From: Lichenicola sp965198575
GTDB lineage: Bacteria; Pseudomonadota; Alphaproteobacteria; Acetobacterales; Acetobacteraceae
DNA: 64,000 bases
Direction of reading: 5' to 3'
Assembly: GCF_965198575.1 (NCBI RefSeq)
Contig: NZ_OZ240671.1
Location: 372,001-436,000, forward strand
Shown here: piece after piece, positions 1 to 8,764 of the stretch
Position numbering within the stretch: the stretch's first letter is position 1
Layout of the letters: each line of letters begins with the position of its first letter
Notes under the pieces: model-generated
Database searches by the model: none
The model's input: the letters and a program-made list of their open reading frames with translations, nothing else
Told to the model about the DNA's origin: nothing
Position numbers and translations under genes: made by a program

Positions 1-701
1 TCGAGCCTCCGTCCAGGTACGAAACTCGACAGGTCGGCGGCCACGGATTCCAGCCGCAATCCCGTGACGAACCCGGCCAGCTGGTGCGCGTGGGTGCCGA
101 TATCGCCGACGCTGCCGCCGGGTCCGGATCGTGCCGGATCGGTGCGCCAGGCCGCCTGCTTCTGGCCGGTCTGCTCGAGCGCCTCGGCCAGCCATTCCTG
201 CGGGTATTCCACCTGCACCACACGGATCGTGCCGAGTTCGCCCGCCAGCACGCGGGCGCGCGCCTCGCGGACCAGCGGGTAGCCGGTGTAATTGTGGGTC
301 AGCACGAACGGCAGCCCGGTGCGACCGAGCAGTTCCGCCAGCGACCGCGCATCCTGCATCGAGGTGCAGAGCGGCTTGTCGCAAATCACCGGGATCCCGC
401 GGCTCAGGAAGGCGTGGCAGATCGCGGCATGACTGTCGTTGGGGGTGACCACGCTGACCACGTCGATGCGGTCCGATCGCCCGGCTTCCGAAGCCGCCAT
501 CGTTTCGTAATCGGCGTAGGCGCGATCAGGCTCGATATGAAGGGCTGCCGCCGAGTGCCGCGCCCGTTCCGGATCGGACGACAATGCGCCCGCCACCAGC
601 TCGTACTGGTCGTCCAGACGGGCCGCCATCCGGTGCACGCCGCCGATGAAGCTGCCGGCCCCGCCGCCGACCATGCCGAGACGCAGGCGCCGGTCGGTCA
701 T
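1..701 (-). CDS. Gfo/Idh/MocA family NAD(P)-dependent oxidoreductase (C-terminus cut by window edge)
   Basis: The first 233 codons of a sugar or polyol dehydrogenase are visible; the rest lies beyond base 1. The N-terminus is a Rossmann fold with GGGAGSFIG near residues 12-20. The conserved Lys of the EKP-type motif appears as CDKPL (residues 107-111). The segment GGSVGDIGTHAHQL begins the substrate-binding alpha/beta domain and contains the His expected in this family. The ATG at 701 overlaps the stop of the upstream isomerase gene (ATGA), so the two are translationally coupled. It is the last visible gene of the leftward sugar-acid operon starting near 4020. The exact substrate cannot be read from the sequence; myo-inositol- or glucose-type dehydrogenation is the family default. 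Confidence 0.85.
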   Translation of the reverse strand, partial: MTDRRLRLGMVGGGAGSFIGGVHRMAARLDDQYELVAGALSSDPERARHSAAALHIEPDRAYADYETMAASEAGRSDRIDVVSVVTPNDSHAAICHAFLSRGIPVICDKPLCTSMQDARSLAELLGRTGLPFVLTHNYTGYPLVREARARVLAGELGTIRVVQVEYPQEWLAEALEQTGQKQAAWRTDPARSGPGGSVGDIGTHAHQLAGFVTGLRLESVAADLSSFVPGRRL

Positions 702-1768
702 GCGCCGTCTCCGGCCGGCAGACCGAGCATGCGGCGATTGGCCGCCCGGTCGGTGCCACCGCTGGCGAAATCATCGAACGCGCGGTCGGTCACCGGGATG
801 ATATGGCGCCGGATGAACGCGGCCCCTTCGCGCGCGCCGACCTCGGGAGCCTTGAGGCAGCATTCCCATTCCAGCACCGCCCAGCCGTCGAAATCGTACT
901 GCGCGAGCTTGGAGAACACCGCACCGAAATCCACCTGGCCATCGCCGAGCGAGCGGAACCGGCCGGCGCGGTCGATCCAGTTCTGGTAACCGCCATAAAC
1001 GCCCTGGCGCGGGCTCGGCACATACTCGGCGTCCTTGGCGTGGAACATGCGGATGCGCTCATGGTACACGTCGATGAAGCCGAGATAGTCCATCACCTGC
1101 AGCACGAAGTGGCTGGGATCGTACAGGATATTGCAGCGCGGATGATTGCCGACACGCTCCAGGAACATCTCGAACGTGACGCCATCGTGCAGGTCCTCGC
1201 TCGGGTGCAGCTCGTAGCAGAGATCGGCGCCGGCCTCGTCAAACGCATCGAGGATCGGACGCCAACGCGCGGCCAACTCCCCGAACGCCTCGTCGATCAA
1301 TCCCGCCGGCCGCTGCGGGAATGGATACAGATACGGCCAGGCCAGCGCTCCGGAAAACGTCACGTGCGCGGTGAGCCCGAGCCGCCGCGTCGCCCTGGCC
1401 GCGAGATGCAGTTGGGCGACCGCCCACTCCTGCCGAGCCGCCGGATTGCCGCGCACGGACGGATGCGCGAACCCGTCGAGAGCCGTGTCGTAGGCCGGGT
1501 GGGCCGCGACCAATTGTCCCTGCAGATGGGTGGACAATTCGGTCAAGGCGAGGCCGTTCGCCGCCAGGGTGCCCTTCACCTCGTCGCAATAGGTGTCGCT
1601 TTCCGCGGCGCGTGCCAGGTCGAACAGGCGCGCGTCCCATGACGGGATCTGCACGCCGTCGAAGCCGCACTCCTTCGCCCACGCGGCGATCGCCGGCAGG
1701 CTGTCGAACGGCGCCGCATCACCGGCAAACTGCGCCAGGAACAGCGCCGGACCCTTGAGCGTCTTCAT
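698..1768 (-). CDS. Sugar phosphate isomerase/epimerase (xylose isomerase-like TIM barrel)
   Basis: A 356-residue protein of the AP-endonuclease-2/xylose isomerase-like superfamily. Metal-site motifs include ELHPSED and YDPSHF mid-protein and an EWE near the C-terminus, in the order expected for a divalent-metal TIM-barrel sugar isomerase. The ATG at 1768 was chosen because GGGGAA lies just upstream on the minus strand and the protein then starts MKTLKGPALF; the open frame continues upstream into the transporter gene without sense. It overlaps the downstream oxidoreductase by 4 bp. Such proteins often work with Gfo/Idh/MocA dehydrogenases on keto-sugars or inositol derivatives. The substrate is unknown. 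Confidence 0.85.
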   Translation of the reverse strand: MKTLKGPALFLAQFAGDAAPFDSLPAIAAWAKECGFDGVQIPSWDARLFDLARAAESDTYCDEVKGTLAANGLALTELSTHLQGQLVAAHPAYDTALDGFAHPSVRGNPAARQEWAVAQLHLAARATRRLGLTAHVTFSGALAWPYLYPFPQRPAGLIDEAFGELAARWRPILDAFDEAGADLCYELHPSEDLHDGVTFEMFLERVGNHPRCNILYDPSHFVLQVMDYLGFIDVYHERIRMFHAKDAEYVPSPRQGVYGGYQNWIDRAGRFRSLGDGQVDFGAVFSKLAQYDFDGWAVLEWECCLKAPEVGAREGAAFIRRHIIPVTDRAFDDFASGGTDRAANRRMLGLPAGDGA

Positions 1769-1785
1769 CGAGTTTCCCCTCTTCC

Positions 1786-3102
1786 TCAGGCCGCCGCGCG
1801 CGGCATGCGCGGCAGGATCAGGTGCATCAGCAACAGGGCGAGCAGGTACGCGCCGGCCGCACACCCGAACAGGATCACGTAGCTTCCGGTCGCCTGCAAC
1901 ACCACGCCGGCGGCCTCCGCCACACCCATGCCGCCGATCGCACCCGCCATGCCGCCGAGCCCGACCACGCTGGCCACCGCATTCGGCGGATTGGTGTCCG
2001 ACGCCATGGTGTACAGGTTCGCCGAGAACCCCTGGTGCGCTGCGGCGGCAAGCCCGATCAGCAACGTTGCCGGCCACAGACCGTGCAGGATCGGGGCGAG
2101 GAAGATCGGCACCACGCACAGCGCGCACACCAGGAACGCGACCTTGCGCGCGGCAAGCGGCGACATGCCACGGCGGATCAACGCAGAGGACAGCCAGCCG
2201 CCGGCGATGCTGCCGACATCGGTCATCAGGTAGATCGTCACCAGCGGCAGGCCCATCTGGCTGATGTTCAACCCGTGGCTGCGATGCAGGAAGTCCGGCA
2301 CCCAGAACAGGTAGAACCACCAGACCGGGCTGGTCAGGAAAGTGCCGACCACATAGGCCCAGACCGCGCGGTGGCGCAGCAGGCCGATCCAGCTTTCCTT
2401 CACCGGCGGCAATGCGTCGGCCGTGTCGCTGGCGATGTAGGCACGCTCGGTGGCAGAAACTCGCGGATTGCGGTTCAGCGGCCGGTAGAACGCCAGCCAC
2501 GCCACGAGCCACAGCAGCCCGAGCCCACCGGTGACCGCGAAGGCGCAGCGCCAGCCGTAATGCACCGTCAGCAACGGCACCAGCAGCGGGGTGATCAGTG
2601 CGCCGATATTGCTGCCGGAGTTGAACAGCCCGGTGGCGAGTGCCCGGTCACGTCGGGGGAACCACTCGCCGATCGCCTTGATCGCACTCGGGAAGCCGCC
2701 GCCCTCGCCGAGCCCGAGCAGCATGCGCACGGCCGCAAAGCCGCCCACCGTGGCGACGAGCGCATGCGACACCGCGGCGATGCTCCAGACCAGCACCGCG
2801 CCGAACAGGCCCCAGCGCACGCCGATCAGGTCGATCAGCCGGCCCGCACCCGCGTAGCCGACCGCGTAGGCCGCCTGGAAGAAGAACACGATGTGGCCGT
2901 AATCGAGGTCGTTCCAGTGCAGATCCTGCTGCAGCACCGGCTTGAGGATGCCGATGACCTGGCGGTCCATGTAATTCAGCACCGTCGCGGCAAACAGCAA
3001 TCCGACGACGGCCCAGCGCACGCGTGTCATTGTGCCGGCGCCGGCGGTGGCCTGGGATGCGGCGGGCGCCTGTGCTGCAGACTCTCCCCGTGTAATCGAC
3101 AT
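1786..3102 (-). CDS. MFS transporter, anion:cation symporter type (hexuronate/aldonate uptake)
   Basis: A 438-residue, 12-helix major facilitator. The first helix carries NYMDRQVIGILKP, closely resembling the N-terminal signature of ExuT/GudP-type hexuronate and glucarate transporters, and LGLGEGGGFPSAIKA follows in helix 4. The ATG at 3102 has GGGGAA upstream; a TTG one codon earlier is an alternative. It lies 17 bp upstream of the isomerase gene and 69 bp downstream of the uronate dehydrogenase gene. That context supports uptake of a sugar acid by proton symport across the inner membrane. The specificity (hexuronate versus aldonate) is inference from the neighbours. Confidence 0.88.
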   Translation of the reverse strand: MSITRGESAAQAPAASQATAGAGTMTRVRWAVVGLLFAATVLNYMDRQVIGILKPVLQQDLHWNDLDYGHIVFFFQAAYAVGYAGAGRLIDLIGVRWGLFGAVLVWSIAAVSHALVATVGGFAAVRMLLGLGEGGGFPSAIKAIGEWFPRRDRALATGLFNSGSNIGALITPLLVPLLTVHYGWRCAFAVTGGLGLLWLVAWLAFYRPLNRNPRVSATERAYIASDTADALPPVKESWIGLLRHRAVWAYVVGTFLTSPVWWFYLFWVPDFLHRSHGLNISQMGLPLVTIYLMTDVGSIAGGWLSSALIRRGMSPLAARKVAFLVCALCVVPIFLAPILHGLWPATLLIGLAAAAHQGFSANLYTMASDTNPPNAVASVVGLGGMAGAIGGMGVAEAAGVVLQATGSYVILFGCAAGAYLLALLLMHLILPRMPRAAA

Positions 3103-3171
3103 CAACTCGTTTCCCCGTGTCCCTGGCGCGCCGGTTGTCCCGGTCGTCGTTCGGATTGTTGTACGGCCGGA

Positions 3172-4020
3172 TCAGCCGTGCGTCGGTTCGGTCTCCCGCG
3201 CGGTTCGCGGCTGCAGCCCGTGGCTTGCGAAACTGCCGCCCTGGTATCGCGCGGCGACCGGATCGACCGGCGTCCGCGCGGCCTCGATGGCGGCCGCGTA
3301 ATCCTCGGCATCCTGCACCGGGCGGTAGCCGAGCCGCTCGGACCCGGCATTGTCCCACCAGCGCCGCGCGTTGTTCGACACGCCCCACACCGCCAGGCAG
3401 CCGACCTCCGGTGCCTCGATGCCACGACGCACCAGCGCCAGCAGATCGCGATGGCCGAGCCACGTGCTCAGATGGCGGACCTCGACGGGCTCCGGCAACG
3501 CGCTGCCGATCCGCAGCGACACGCCCTCGATGCCGTGCTTGTCCCAGTACAGCCGCGACATGGACTCGCCCCACGACTTGCTCAGCCCGTAGAGCCCGTC
3601 CGGGCGGTAGGGCGCCTCGAGACCCAGTGTCTTACCGGCAGGATGCATGCCGAATGCGTGGTTGGAGCTCGCGAACACCACCCGGCGCACGCCATGACGG
3701 CAGGCGCCCTCATACAGTGCGGCCAGGGCACGCAGGTTGTTCTCGATGATCTCGTCAAGCGGGCGCTCGACACTGGTGCCGGCCATGTGCACGGCCACAT
3801 CGATGCCGGCCAGCACCTGGTCGACCACGCTGGGATCGCGCAGGTCACCCTGCACCACCGCCTCGCCAGGCTGCAGCGGCGTGAGTGGCCGCAGATCATG
3901 CGAGCGGAGGTGGTGCCCCGCGGCGATCAGGCCCGGACGCAGCACGACGCCGATCGCGCCCGCCGCACCGGTCAGGGCGACGCGCAGTCCGGGCGCGGCT
4001 GTATCGGACTGGAGCGTCAT
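3172..4020 (-). CDS. udh: Uronate dehydrogenase-like NAD-dependent epimerase/dehydratase
   Basis: A 282-residue extended SDR. The NAD-binding motif GAAGAIG is at residues 18-24 and the catalytic YGLSK (Tyr144, Lys148) is in place. The motif SNNARRWWDN near residues 220-230 is characteristic of uronate dehydrogenases, which oxidise galacturonate or glucuronate at C1 to the aldarolactone. The ATG at 4020 has GGAGA about 7 bp upstream; an in-frame GTG/ATG start 12 codons earlier is less likely. It is the first gene of the leftward operon, and an operator-like palindrome at 4075-4094 sits about 60 bp upstream. The lactone product would suit the SMP-30 lactonase at 5990. The gene symbol rests on motif recognition, not on alignment. 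Confidence 0.8.
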   Translation of the reverse strand: MTLQSDTAAPGLRVALTGAAGAIGVVLRPGLIAAGHHLRSHDLRPLTPLQPGEAVVQGDLRDPSVVDQVLAGIDVAVHMAGTSVERPLDEIIENNLRALAALYEGACRHGVRRVVFASSNHAFGMHPAGKTLGLEAPYRPDGLYGLSKSWGESMSRLYWDKHGIEGVSLRIGSALPEPVEVRHLSTWLGHRDLLALVRRGIEAPEVGCLAVWGVSNNARRWWDNAGSERLGYRPVQDAEDYAAAIEAARTPVDPVAARYQGGSFASHGLQPRTARETEPTHG

Positions 4021-4074
4021 GGCGGGTCTCCGGGCGGCCTCGCAGGAGGCGGACACTGCGCCCGCACCCGATAC

Positions 4075-4094
4075 TGGTCAATTCATATGACAAC
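4075..4094. promoter_or_regulatory. Operator-like palindrome between udh and the FadR-type regulator
   Basis: Bases 4076-4092 read GGTCAATTCATATGACA, a GTCA-N7-TGAC inverted repeat. It shares ATCATATGACAAC-like sequence with a second copy at 5951-5970. The position between the divergent udh operon and the GntR gene suggests repression of both. FadR-subfamily regulators bind short palindromes of this size. Confidence 0.6.
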
Positions 4095-4166
4095 ACCATC
4101 GCTTGCCCGGAATTGACAGCGGCCACCCCCGCCGCAACGCTGGGAGATGCAGCAGAGGTGGCGACC

Positions 4167-4925
4167 GTGACAGGGCCCGCGTCCGAGACCACCGAGGCTG
4201 GAGCCGGGGGCGATTTCACCCTGGTGCCCGGTCGTCGGCAGCCGCTGGCCGATCAGCTCTACGGCCAGATTCTCGAGCAGATCGTATCCGGACGGCTGCG
4301 GGCCGGCGAGCGCCTGCCGTCGGAGCAGCGGATCTCGGCAATGTTCGGCGTATCGCGCCCGATCGTCCGCGCGGCGCTGATGCGTCTGGGCGCCGACGGG
4401 CTGGTGCAGGCGCGGCAAGGTGCCGGAACCTTCGTGCTGCACCGGCCGTCCGACCGGCTGACCGACCTTGCCGATGCCGGCCACGTATCGGGCTTCCTGC
4501 GCTGCATCGAGGTCAGGCTGCCGCTGGAATCCGCCGCCGCACGGCTGGCCGCCCAGCGCTGCGGCCCGGCCGAGTTGCGTCAGCTGGAGGCGGCCCAGGC
4601 GGCCTGCCGGCGGGAGGCGCTCGAGCAGGGCGGCATGGGCCAGGAGTCCGATCTGCGCTTCCACGCTGCGGTCGCCGCTGCCGCCGCCAACGAGATGTTT
4701 GCCGACCTGCTGCAGCACATCCACGCCCAGCTCGCCGGCTTCATGCGCGTCTCGCTGAGCCTCACACGGCTGGGTTCCCGCGAGCGCGCGCTGGCCGTGG
4801 TCGAGGAGCATGGCTACGTGCTGGACGCGATCTCCACCGGCGACGGCGATGCGGCCGAGACCGCGATGCGCTTCCATATCGGCCAGGCGCGCCGCCGGAT
4901 GATCGACCGCGACCGCGACCCCTGA
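4167..4925 (+). CDS. GntR-family (FadR/FCD subfamily) transcriptional regulator
   Basis: A 252-residue regulator. The winged helix-turn-helix spans about residues 20-85 (ADQLYGQILEQIVSG, then GERLPSEQ and VSRPIVRAAL). The C-terminal all-helical FCD domain carries the likely metal/ligand residues in SDLRFH, EEHGYVLDAI and MRFHIGQA. Such domains bind sugar acids or other small carboxylates, matching the gene neighbourhood. The GTG at 4167 is preceded by AGAGG; an in-frame GTG at 4158 is equally possible, and the longer upstream open frame overlaps the operator so was rejected. Probable local regulator of both the udh operon and the lactonase operon through the paired palindromes at 4075 and 5951. 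Confidence 0.88.
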   Translation: MTGPASETTEAGAGGDFTLVPGRRQPLADQLYGQILEQIVSGRLRAGERLPSEQRISAMFGVSRPIVRAALMRLGADGLVQARQGAGTFVLHRPSDRLTDLADAGHVSGFLRCIEVRLPLESAAARLAAQRCGPAELRQLEAAQAACRREALEQGGMGQESDLRFHAAVAAAAANEMFADLLQHIHAQLAGFMRVSLSLTRLGSRERALAVVEEHGYVLDAISTGDGDAAETAMRFHIGQARRRMIDRDRDP

Positions 4926-4951
4926 GGCGTGGCCGGGTCCAGGCTGAGCCC

Positions 4952-5899
4952 TCAGGCGCTGCCCAGGCCGGCCTGGGCAGTCACGACGCGCTCGATCGCC
5001 ATCAGGCCATCCGTCACCGCCTGCACCTCCGGCCGATGCGCCGCGCGGAGGTTCGACAGCATCGGCAGGATCGGCCCCATGTCGGCAATGCCGGACAGGG
5101 TGACGGCCTCGTGCAGCACCGGGATGCCGCCGAACTTCACGCGCACGGCCTCGAACTCCAGGAACGGCGCCCGCAGCCGCTCGATCGCTGCCGCGTCGCC
5201 GACACGGTAGGCGGCGAGCAGCGCCATGGCGGCTTGCGGCGCGATGCAGACGCCACCGGAGGTCCAGGTCGCGAGCCCATCCTGTCCGATATGCGCATGC
5301 AGCGGGGTCTCGGCCATGCCGCTCGCTACCCGCTCCGGCCCGATTGCGGCCAGGATGTCGGCCAGCGTTCGGTCGCCCACCGGATCAGCACGCTCGATCG
5401 CGTATTTGACGAAGCTCACCACCCCGTCCCGGACCAGCCGCTCGATCTGCCCTGGCGCCAGGTAGCCCTCGCGCTTGACGTAGAGCACCAGGGGAAACCC
5501 GGTCGCCTGCACAGCCAGTCGGAGGCCGCGCTCGATGCCGGCCGGGTCCGATGGGAAACCGGCCGGTAGCGCCATCGCCTGGCCGAACCCGGCGTCCCGC
5601 AGCAGCGGCGCATGGTCCAGCATGCGGCCAAGATCGGGACCGATCGAGGGCAGCACCGACATCTCCGGTCCGGTCTGCTCGGCCAGCAGCGCCAGCAGGG
5701 TCCGCATCCTCCCGAGATCGATGTGGTACATGTTGGCATTGCCGCCGAACAGCACGATGCGCACGCCGCCCTGCTCGATATGGCGCAGCAACATGCCGTT
5801 GGCATCGGCGTCGATCGACAGGTCCGGCCGCAGCGGCAATGGCGGCACGGCGACCACGGACAGGCTATAGTCGCTCGGCGCAAGCGGGGTCGTGCGCAT
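4952..5899 (-). CDS. Dihydrodipicolinate synthase/N-acetylneuraminate lyase family aldolase or dehydratase
   Basis: A 315-residue DapA-superfamily TIM barrel. The Schiff-base lysine is in VSFVKYAIE and the conserved tyrosine is in LVLYVKREG. In aldonate and uronate pathways this family supplies 2-keto-3-deoxy sugar acid aldolases/dehydratases (for example KdgD or 2-keto-3-deoxyarabonate dehydratase), the step after an IlvD/Edd dehydratase, which is encoded divergently at 6951. It is convergent with the regulator gene (26 bp apart) and divergent from the lactonase gene across a 90-bp gap holding the second operator. Choosing between aldolase and dehydratase needs alignment. True DapA for lysine synthesis is unlikely given the divergent N-terminus and context. 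Confidence 0.82.
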   Translation of the reverse strand: MRTTPLAPSDYSLSVVAVPPLPLRPDLSIDADANGMLLRHIEQGGVRIVLFGGNANMYHIDLGRMRTLLALLAEQTGPEMSVLPSIGPDLGRMLDHAPLLRDAGFGQAMALPAGFPSDPAGIERGLRLAVQATGFPLVLYVKREGYLAPGQIERLVRDGVVSFVKYAIERADPVGDRTLADILAAIGPERVASGMAETPLHAHIGQDGLATWTSGGVCIAPQAAMALLAAYRVGDAAAIERLRAPFLEFEAVRVKFGGIPVLHEAVTLSGIADMGPILPMLSNLRAAHRPEVQAVTDGLMAIERVVTAQAGLGSA

Positions 5900-5950
5900 C
5901 GGCTCGGTCTCCGGAACTGATGCCGTGCTCTTGCGCCCGGCGCGATTGGC

Positions 5951-5970
5951 CTGTCAAATCATATGACAAC
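5951..5970. promoter_or_regulatory. Second operator-like palindrome, between dapA-family gene and lactonase gene
   Basis: Bases 5952-5968 read TGTCAAATCATATGACA, a perfect TGTCA-N7-TGACA inverted repeat followed by AC. Its spacer and right arm match the 4075-4094 site (CATATGACAAC in both). It lies 20 bp before the ATG at 5990 in a divergent promoter region. It probably binds the same FadR-type regulator. Confidence 0.65.
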
Positions 5971-5989
5971 TGTTGCCAGAGGATCGACC

Positions 5990-6922
5990 ATGAGCGAGTG
6001 GCGACCGAGCCCACGCTATCCCGATCCGGCAGTGCAGGCGCTCGATCCGGCGTTCGGGCGGTTGGTGCTGTTCAACGCCTCGGTCGAGCGGCTGTCGACC
6101 GGCGGCCGGTGGCACGAGGGTCCGGTGTGGTTCGGCGACATGCGCGCACTGTTCTGGAGCGACATCCCGAACGATCGCATCATGCGCTGGGACGAGGAGA
6201 CCGGCGCGGTGACCGTGTTCCGCCGACCGTCGGGCTTTGCCAACGGCAACACCCGCGACCGGATGGGGCGCCTGGTCAGTTGCGAGCATGGCGGCCGCCG
6301 CGTGACCCGCACCGAGCATGACGGCCGTATCACAACCCTTGCCGATCGCTTCGAGAGCCGCCGGCTGAACTCGCCGAACGACGTCGTGGTGCACAGCGAC
6401 GGCAGCGTGTGGTTCACCGACCCGCCATTCGGCATCCTCGGCCATTACGAGGGCAACCAGGCGCAAACCGAGATCCCCGAGCAGGTGTACCGGCTGGACG
6501 CGAACGGCACGCTGGCGGTGGTGGCGGATGACGTCTCCGGCCCGAACGGCCTGTGCTTCTCGCCCGACGAGCGCATCCTCTACCTCGTGGAGTCCCGCAC
6601 CAAGCCCCGGCGCATCCTGGCGTACGACGTGTCCGAGGCAGGCACACTCGGCAACAAGCGCGTGCTGATCGGGTGCGATGACGGCGGTGCGGCGGACGGC
6701 ATCCGTTGCGACATCGAAGGCAATATCTGGGCCGGCTGGGGCACCGGCGAGGGGCTCGACGGGGTCATGGTGTTCGCGCCCGACGGCACCCGGATCGGGC
6801 GGATCGTGCTGCCGGAGCGCTGCGCCAACCTCTGCTTCGGCGGACGCAACCGGAACCGGTTGTTCATGGCCGCCAGCACCTCGGTCTATTCGCTCTACGT
6901 CGCGACCCAGGGCGCCGTCTGA
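5990..6922 (+). CDS. SMP-30/gluconolactonase/LRE family lactonase
   Basis: A 310-residue six-bladed beta-propeller sugar lactonase. Family motifs present: EGPVWFGD near residue 40 (metal-ligand Glu), SPNDVVVHSDGSVWFTDPPFG in the middle (Asn and Asp ligands), and GPNGLCFSPDE. It would hydrolyse the aldono- or aldarolactone made by the dehydrogenase step to the free acid. The ATG at 5990 has AGAGGA upstream; an earlier in-frame ATG at 5963 lies inside the operator and was rejected. It is first in a three-gene operon with the IlvD/Edd dehydratase (28-bp gap) and the RraA-like gene. Confidence 0.88.
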   Translation: MSEWRPSPRYPDPAVQALDPAFGRLVLFNASVERLSTGGRWHEGPVWFGDMRALFWSDIPNDRIMRWDEETGAVTVFRRPSGFANGNTRDRMGRLVSCEHGGRRVTRTEHDGRITTLADRFESRRLNSPNDVVVHSDGSVWFTDPPFGILGHYEGNQAQTEIPEQVYRLDANGTLAVVADDVSGPNGLCFSPDERILYLVESRTKPRRILAYDVSEAGTLGNKRVLIGCDDGGAADGIRCDIEGNIWAGWGTGEGLDGVMVFAPDGTRIGRIVLPERCANLCFGGRNRNRLFMAASTSVYSLYVATQGAV

Positions 6923-6950
6923 ACCCAGCTTCCGGAAGGATCCGATTGCC

Positions 6951-8747
6951 GTGACCGACGACACGTTGCACCCCCCGCATCTGGAACCAGGGCCCATCCC
7001 CGACAGCCCGATCGCGACACGGCGCACGCCCGAAGACCTGCGCAGCCGGCGCTGGTTCGGGCCGGCGGATCTGCGTTCTTTCGGTCACCGCTCACGCGCG
7101 ATGCAGATGGGCTACGCGCCGGAGGAGTGGACCGGGCGGCCGGTGATCGCGATCCTCAACACCTGGTCCGACCTGCAGCCCTGCCACACCCATTTCAAGA
7201 CGCGGGTCGAGGACGTGAAGCGCGGCATCCTGATGGCCGGCGGCTTCCCGGTGGAACTGCCGGCGCTGTCGCTTTCGGAATCCTTCCTGAAGCCGACATC
7301 GATGTTGTACCGGAACATGCTCGCGATGGAGGCCGAGGAGCTGATCCGCGCGCATCCGATCGACGGCGTCGTGCTGATGGGCGGCTGCGACAAGACCACC
7401 CCTGCCCTGCTGCTCGGCGCCACCAGCGCCGGCGTGCCCGCGATCTACGTGCCGGCAGGTCCGATGCTGCGCGGCAATTGGCAGGGCCGCATATTGGGCT
7501 CCGGCTCGGACAGCTGGAAATACTGGGACGAGCTGCGCGCCGGCAAGATCACCGACCAGGACTGGCTCGGCGTCGAGGGCGGCATCGCGCGCTCACCCGG
7601 CACCTGCATGACGATGGGCACCGCCAGCACCATGACGGCGATCGCGGAAGCGATCGGCATGGTGCTCCCCGGCGGCTCCTCGATCCCGGCCGCGGACGCC
7701 GGACACATCCGCCTGTGTTCGGAATCCGGCCGCCGCATCGTCGACATGGTGTGGGAGGACCTGACGCCGGCGCGCATCCAGACCCGCCCCGCCTTCGAGA
7801 ACGCGATCGCCGTGGCGATGGCGATGGGCTGCTCGAGCAACGCCATCATCCACCTGATCGCGATGGCCAGGCGCGCCGGCCACGATATCGGGCTGGCGGA
7901 TTTCGAGCGTGCCAGTCGCCGGGTGCCGGTGATCGCCAACGTGCGGCCGACCGGGGACGCGTATCTGATGGAGGATTTCTTCTACGCCGGCGGCATCCGC
8001 GGCCTGATGAGCCGGATGACAGACCATCTGCATCTCGACTGCATGACCGTCACCGGGTGCACGCTCGGCGAGAACATCGAGGGCGCCCGCGTGTTCAACG
8101 ACGACGTGATCCGCACCCTCGACCGGCCGATCTATGGCGAGGGCTCGCTCGCGGTGCTGACGGGCAACCTGGCGCCGGATGGCTGCGTGATCAAGCCGGC
8201 GGCGATGGACCAGCGTTTCCTGAAACACACAGGCCCGGCCGTGGTGTTCGACGATTACGCTGCCCTGAAACGCGCCGTCGATGACGAACACTGGGACATC
8301 ACCGCAGACCACGTGCTGGTGCTGCGCAATGCCGGGCCACAAGGCGGTCCCGGGATGCCGGAATGGGGCATGCTGCCGATGCCGAAAGCGCTGCTGAAGC
8401 AGGGTCATCGCGACATGCTGCGACTTTCGGACGCACGCATGAGCGGCACCAGCTACGGTGCCTGCGTGCTGCACGTGGCCCCGGAATCCTTCGTTGGCGG
8501 CCCGTTGGCGTTGCTGCGCGACAACGACCTGGTGAGCATCGACGTCGAGGCGCGCACGATCCGCATGGAGGTCGACGACGCCGAGCTGGAGCGTCGTCGC
8601 GCGCTGCACACGCCGCTGCAGCCCCGCTACGAGCGCGGCTATGGCTGGGTCTATACGCGCCACATCCAGCAGGCCAACGAGGGCTGCGACTTCGACTTCC
8701 TGCGCACCGATTTCGGCGCCCCGGTCGGCGAGCCGGCGATCTACTGA
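6951..8747 (+). CDS. IlvD/Edd family sugar-acid dehydratase
   Basis: A 598-residue [Fe-S] dehydratase. The three likely cluster cysteines are Cys78 (DLQPCHTH), Cys146 (MGGCDKTTP) and Cys219 (SPGTCMTMG). The catalytic C-terminal motif ARMSGTSYGACVLHV is present. The length and the PCHTH motif fit the aldonate dehydratases (arabonate, xylonate or galactonate type) rather than canonical IlvD. The reaction would be dehydration of an aldonate or aldarate to the 2-keto-3-deoxy acid, feeding the DapA-family enzyme. The GTG at 6951 has GGAAGG about 12 bp upstream; the frame runs further upstream only through the lactonase gene. It is co-transcribed with its flanking genes. Confidence 0.88.
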   Translation: MTDDTLHPPHLEPGPIPDSPIATRRTPEDLRSRRWFGPADLRSFGHRSRAMQMGYAPEEWTGRPVIAILNTWSDLQPCHTHFKTRVEDVKRGILMAGGFPVELPALSLSESFLKPTSMLYRNMLAMEAEELIRAHPIDGVVLMGGCDKTTPALLLGATSAGVPAIYVPAGPMLRGNWQGRILGSGSDSWKYWDELRAGKITDQDWLGVEGGIARSPGTCMTMGTASTMTAIAEAIGMVLPGGSSIPAADAGHIRLCSESGRRIVDMVWEDLTPARIQTRPAFENAIAVAMAMGCSSNAIIHLIAMARRAGHDIGLADFERASRRVPVIANVRPTGDAYLMEDFFYAGGIRGLMSRMTDHLHLDCMTVTGCTLGENIEGARVFNDDVIRTLDRPIYGEGSLAVLTGNLAPDGCVIKPAAMDQRFLKHTGPAVVFDDYAALKRAVDDEHWDITADHVLVLRNAGPQGGPGMPEWGMLPMPKALLKQGHRDMLRLSDARMSGTSYGACVLHVAPESFVGGPLALLRDNDLVSIDVEARTIRMEVDDAELERRRALHTPLQPRYERGYGWVYTRHIQQANEGCDFDFLRTDFGAPVGEPAIY

Positions 8748-8764
8748 TCAGCGGAGACGAGACC

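Noticed and set aside
1822..4116. A 764-codon open frame on the + strand antisense to the MFS and uronate dehydrogenase genes
   Set aside because: Rich in Arg, His and Gln with no domain, no ribosome-binding site; a third-position GC artefact of the genes on the minus strand. The same applies to 18938-20956 (+), 25963-28272 (-) and 17554-18921 (+).
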